NCBI GenBank assembly: GCA_949538655.1
Contig: CATISE010000144.1
Coordinates: 1 to 7,057, forward strand
Reading direction: 5' to 3'
DNA from: Marine Group II euryarchaeote MED-G33
Lineage (GTDB): Archaea; Thermoplasmatota; Poseidoniia; Poseidoniales; Thalassarchaeaceae
Length of the DNA stretch: 7,057 bases
Shown here: positions 6,406 through 7,057 of the stretch, piece by piece
How positions within the stretch are numbered: position 1 is the first letter of the stretch
Layout: each line of letters starts with the position of its first letter
Made by a program: the position numbers and the translations under genes
The notes under the pieces: generated by a model
What the model saw: only the letters and a program-made list of their open reading frames with translations
Told to the model about the DNA's origin: nothing
The model's database searches: none

Positions 6406-7057
6406 ATGGGTTGGCTGGGCCGTACGCTGGACCGAACAGCCCACTGGCTCCTGAAGTGGCGAATCATCCGTGGGCCTGCACGATGGATGGTAAACTCACG
6501 ATATGCTTGGAGTATCGTATCAAGAACCGACCGTGTTCGGGCTCGAAGATTGGAAACCCGTGTCATGGAAGGCAAACTTCCACAACACATTTCGATCATC
6601 ATGGATGGCAACCGTCGCTTTGCAGCTGATACCGGATTGGCGGCAACACTCGGTCATCGGGCAGGTAAAGAGAAACTTGAGGATGTCATGGATTGGGTCC
6701 TAGAACTTGGGATTCCATACCTTACAGTGTATGCACTGAGTACGGAGAATATCACCAATCGGATGCCTGAGGAATTAGATGCACTTTTCGATCTCTATGT
6801 TGAGGGTTTGAATGATCTTTCCAAGGATGAAAGGATTCTGAAAAACAAGGTTAAGGTAAGGGTGGCTGGTCGTAAAGACTTGCTTCCAGAACGCGTACTT
6901 GTAGCCATCGACAATACTGAAAAAGTCACTGCAGAACATGATAAATTCGTCTTCACAGTTTGCTTGGCGTATGGTAGCCGAGAGGAAATTATCGAGGCTG
7001 TTCGAGCCATCGCTGCAGATCATGCGGACGGTAACATCGATTTGGAATCGATTGATG
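6406..7057 (+). CDS. uppS: Cis-prenyltransferase (undecaprenyl/polyprenyl diphosphate synthase), 3' end outside window
   Basis: Condenses isopentenyl diphosphate units in cis onto an allylic diphosphate to make the long polyprenyl diphosphate used, after dephosphorylation, as lipid carrier in glycan assembly; in archaea this feeds dolichol-phosphate-type carriers for N-glycosylation. The visible 217 codons contain HISIIMDGNRRFA with catalytic D67 (E. coli UppS D26), GHRAGKEKLEDV with H84 (E. coli H43), VYALSTENITNR (108-119) with S112, E114, N115 and R119, and CLAYGSREEI near the right edge. The MDGNRR form, with Arg in place of the bacterial Gly of MDGNGR, is typical of archaeal and eukaryotic members. 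The final RxG/RxS region that binds the diphosphate is beyond the window. ATG 6406 is the first after the in-frame TAG at 6382; it gives a 65-residue extension before the catalytic motif, rich in Arg and Trp, plausibly membrane-associating. ATG 6565 would give a bacterial-like short N-terminus. Confidence 0.93.
   Translation, partial: MGWLGRTLDRTAHWLLKWRIIRGPARWMVNSRYAWSIVSRTDRVRARRLETRVMEGKLPQHISIIMDGNRRFAADTGLAATLGHRAGKEKLEDVMDWVLELGIPYLTVYALSTENITNRMPEELDALFDLYVEGLNDLSKDERILKNKVKVRVAGRKDLLPERVLVAIDNTEKVTAEHDKFVFTVCLAYGSREEIIEAVRAIAADHADGNIDLESID

Noticed and set aside
6063..6629. Plus-strand 188-residue open frame spanning the membrane-protein and uppS starts
   Set aside because: Antisense to the membrane-protein gene and out of frame with uppS; composition is unstructured (His, Ser, Pro rich) and no family features are seen.
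6775..7023. Minus-strand 82-residue open frame
   Set aside because: Antisense to conserved cis-prenyltransferase motifs.
1..7057. CRISPR array, tRNA/rRNA, insertion sequence, toxin-antitoxin or other defence system
   Set aside because: No regularly spaced repeats, no cloverleaf or rRNA-like segment in the two short intergenic gaps, and no transposase, nuclease or other mobile/defence motifs in any of the seven proteins.

Overview
The window probably comes from a planktonic euryarchaeon of the Marine Group II / Poseidoniales type. This is an inference from three things: a secreted, acidic, Asp/Gly-repeat-bearing protein with a signal peptide at one end and a membrane anchor at the other; an undecaprenyl-diphosphate-synthase homologue with the MDGNRRF motif and a long N-terminal extension, as in archaeal cis-prenyltransferases; and very compact, moderate-GC gene packing. 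No rRNA, tRNA or other lineage marker is present to confirm it.

Layout. Seven protein genes fill almost the whole window, with strands in the order - + + - + - +. (1) 1-2096, minus: an M14 zinc carboxypeptidase, exported and apparently membrane-anchored, running off the left edge. (2) 2097-2222: a divergent intergenic region with a perfect 7-bp hairpin, a 10-bp palindrome and a repeated octamer. (3) 2223-3314 and 3329-3931, plus: an MscS-type mechanosensitive channel, then a 2,3-bisphosphoglycerate-dependent phosphoglycerate mutase 14 bases downstream, probably cotranscribed. (4) 3918-5186, minus: a protein with faint aminoglycoside-phosphotransferase/maltokinase-like features whose expected catalytic residues appear replaced, ending in two predicted membrane helices. 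(5) 5162-5704, plus: a stand-alone HAD phosphatase-like protein resembling the HAD domain found fused to UbiA-family prenyltransferases. (6) 5664-6335, minus: an unidentified multi-pass membrane protein with a two-fold internal repeat. (7) 6406-7057, plus: a cis-prenyltransferase (UppS/DHDDS family), cut by the right edge.

How the genes may relate. The right half has a loose lipid/membrane theme: a cis-prenyltransferase making the polyprenyl carrier for glycan transfer, a HAD protein of a type associated with prenyltransferases, and a multi-pass membrane protein. The left half combines extracellular peptide degradation with osmotic safety-valve and central carbon functions, with no obvious shared pathway. 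Genes overlap at three boundaries (14 bases tail to tail, 25 bases head to head, 41 bases tail to tail). I see no mobile element, CRISPR array, RNA gene or complete defence system. The most unusual items are the candidate membrane-anchored pseudokinase, the acidic insertions in the carboxypeptidase, and the duplicated membrane protein.
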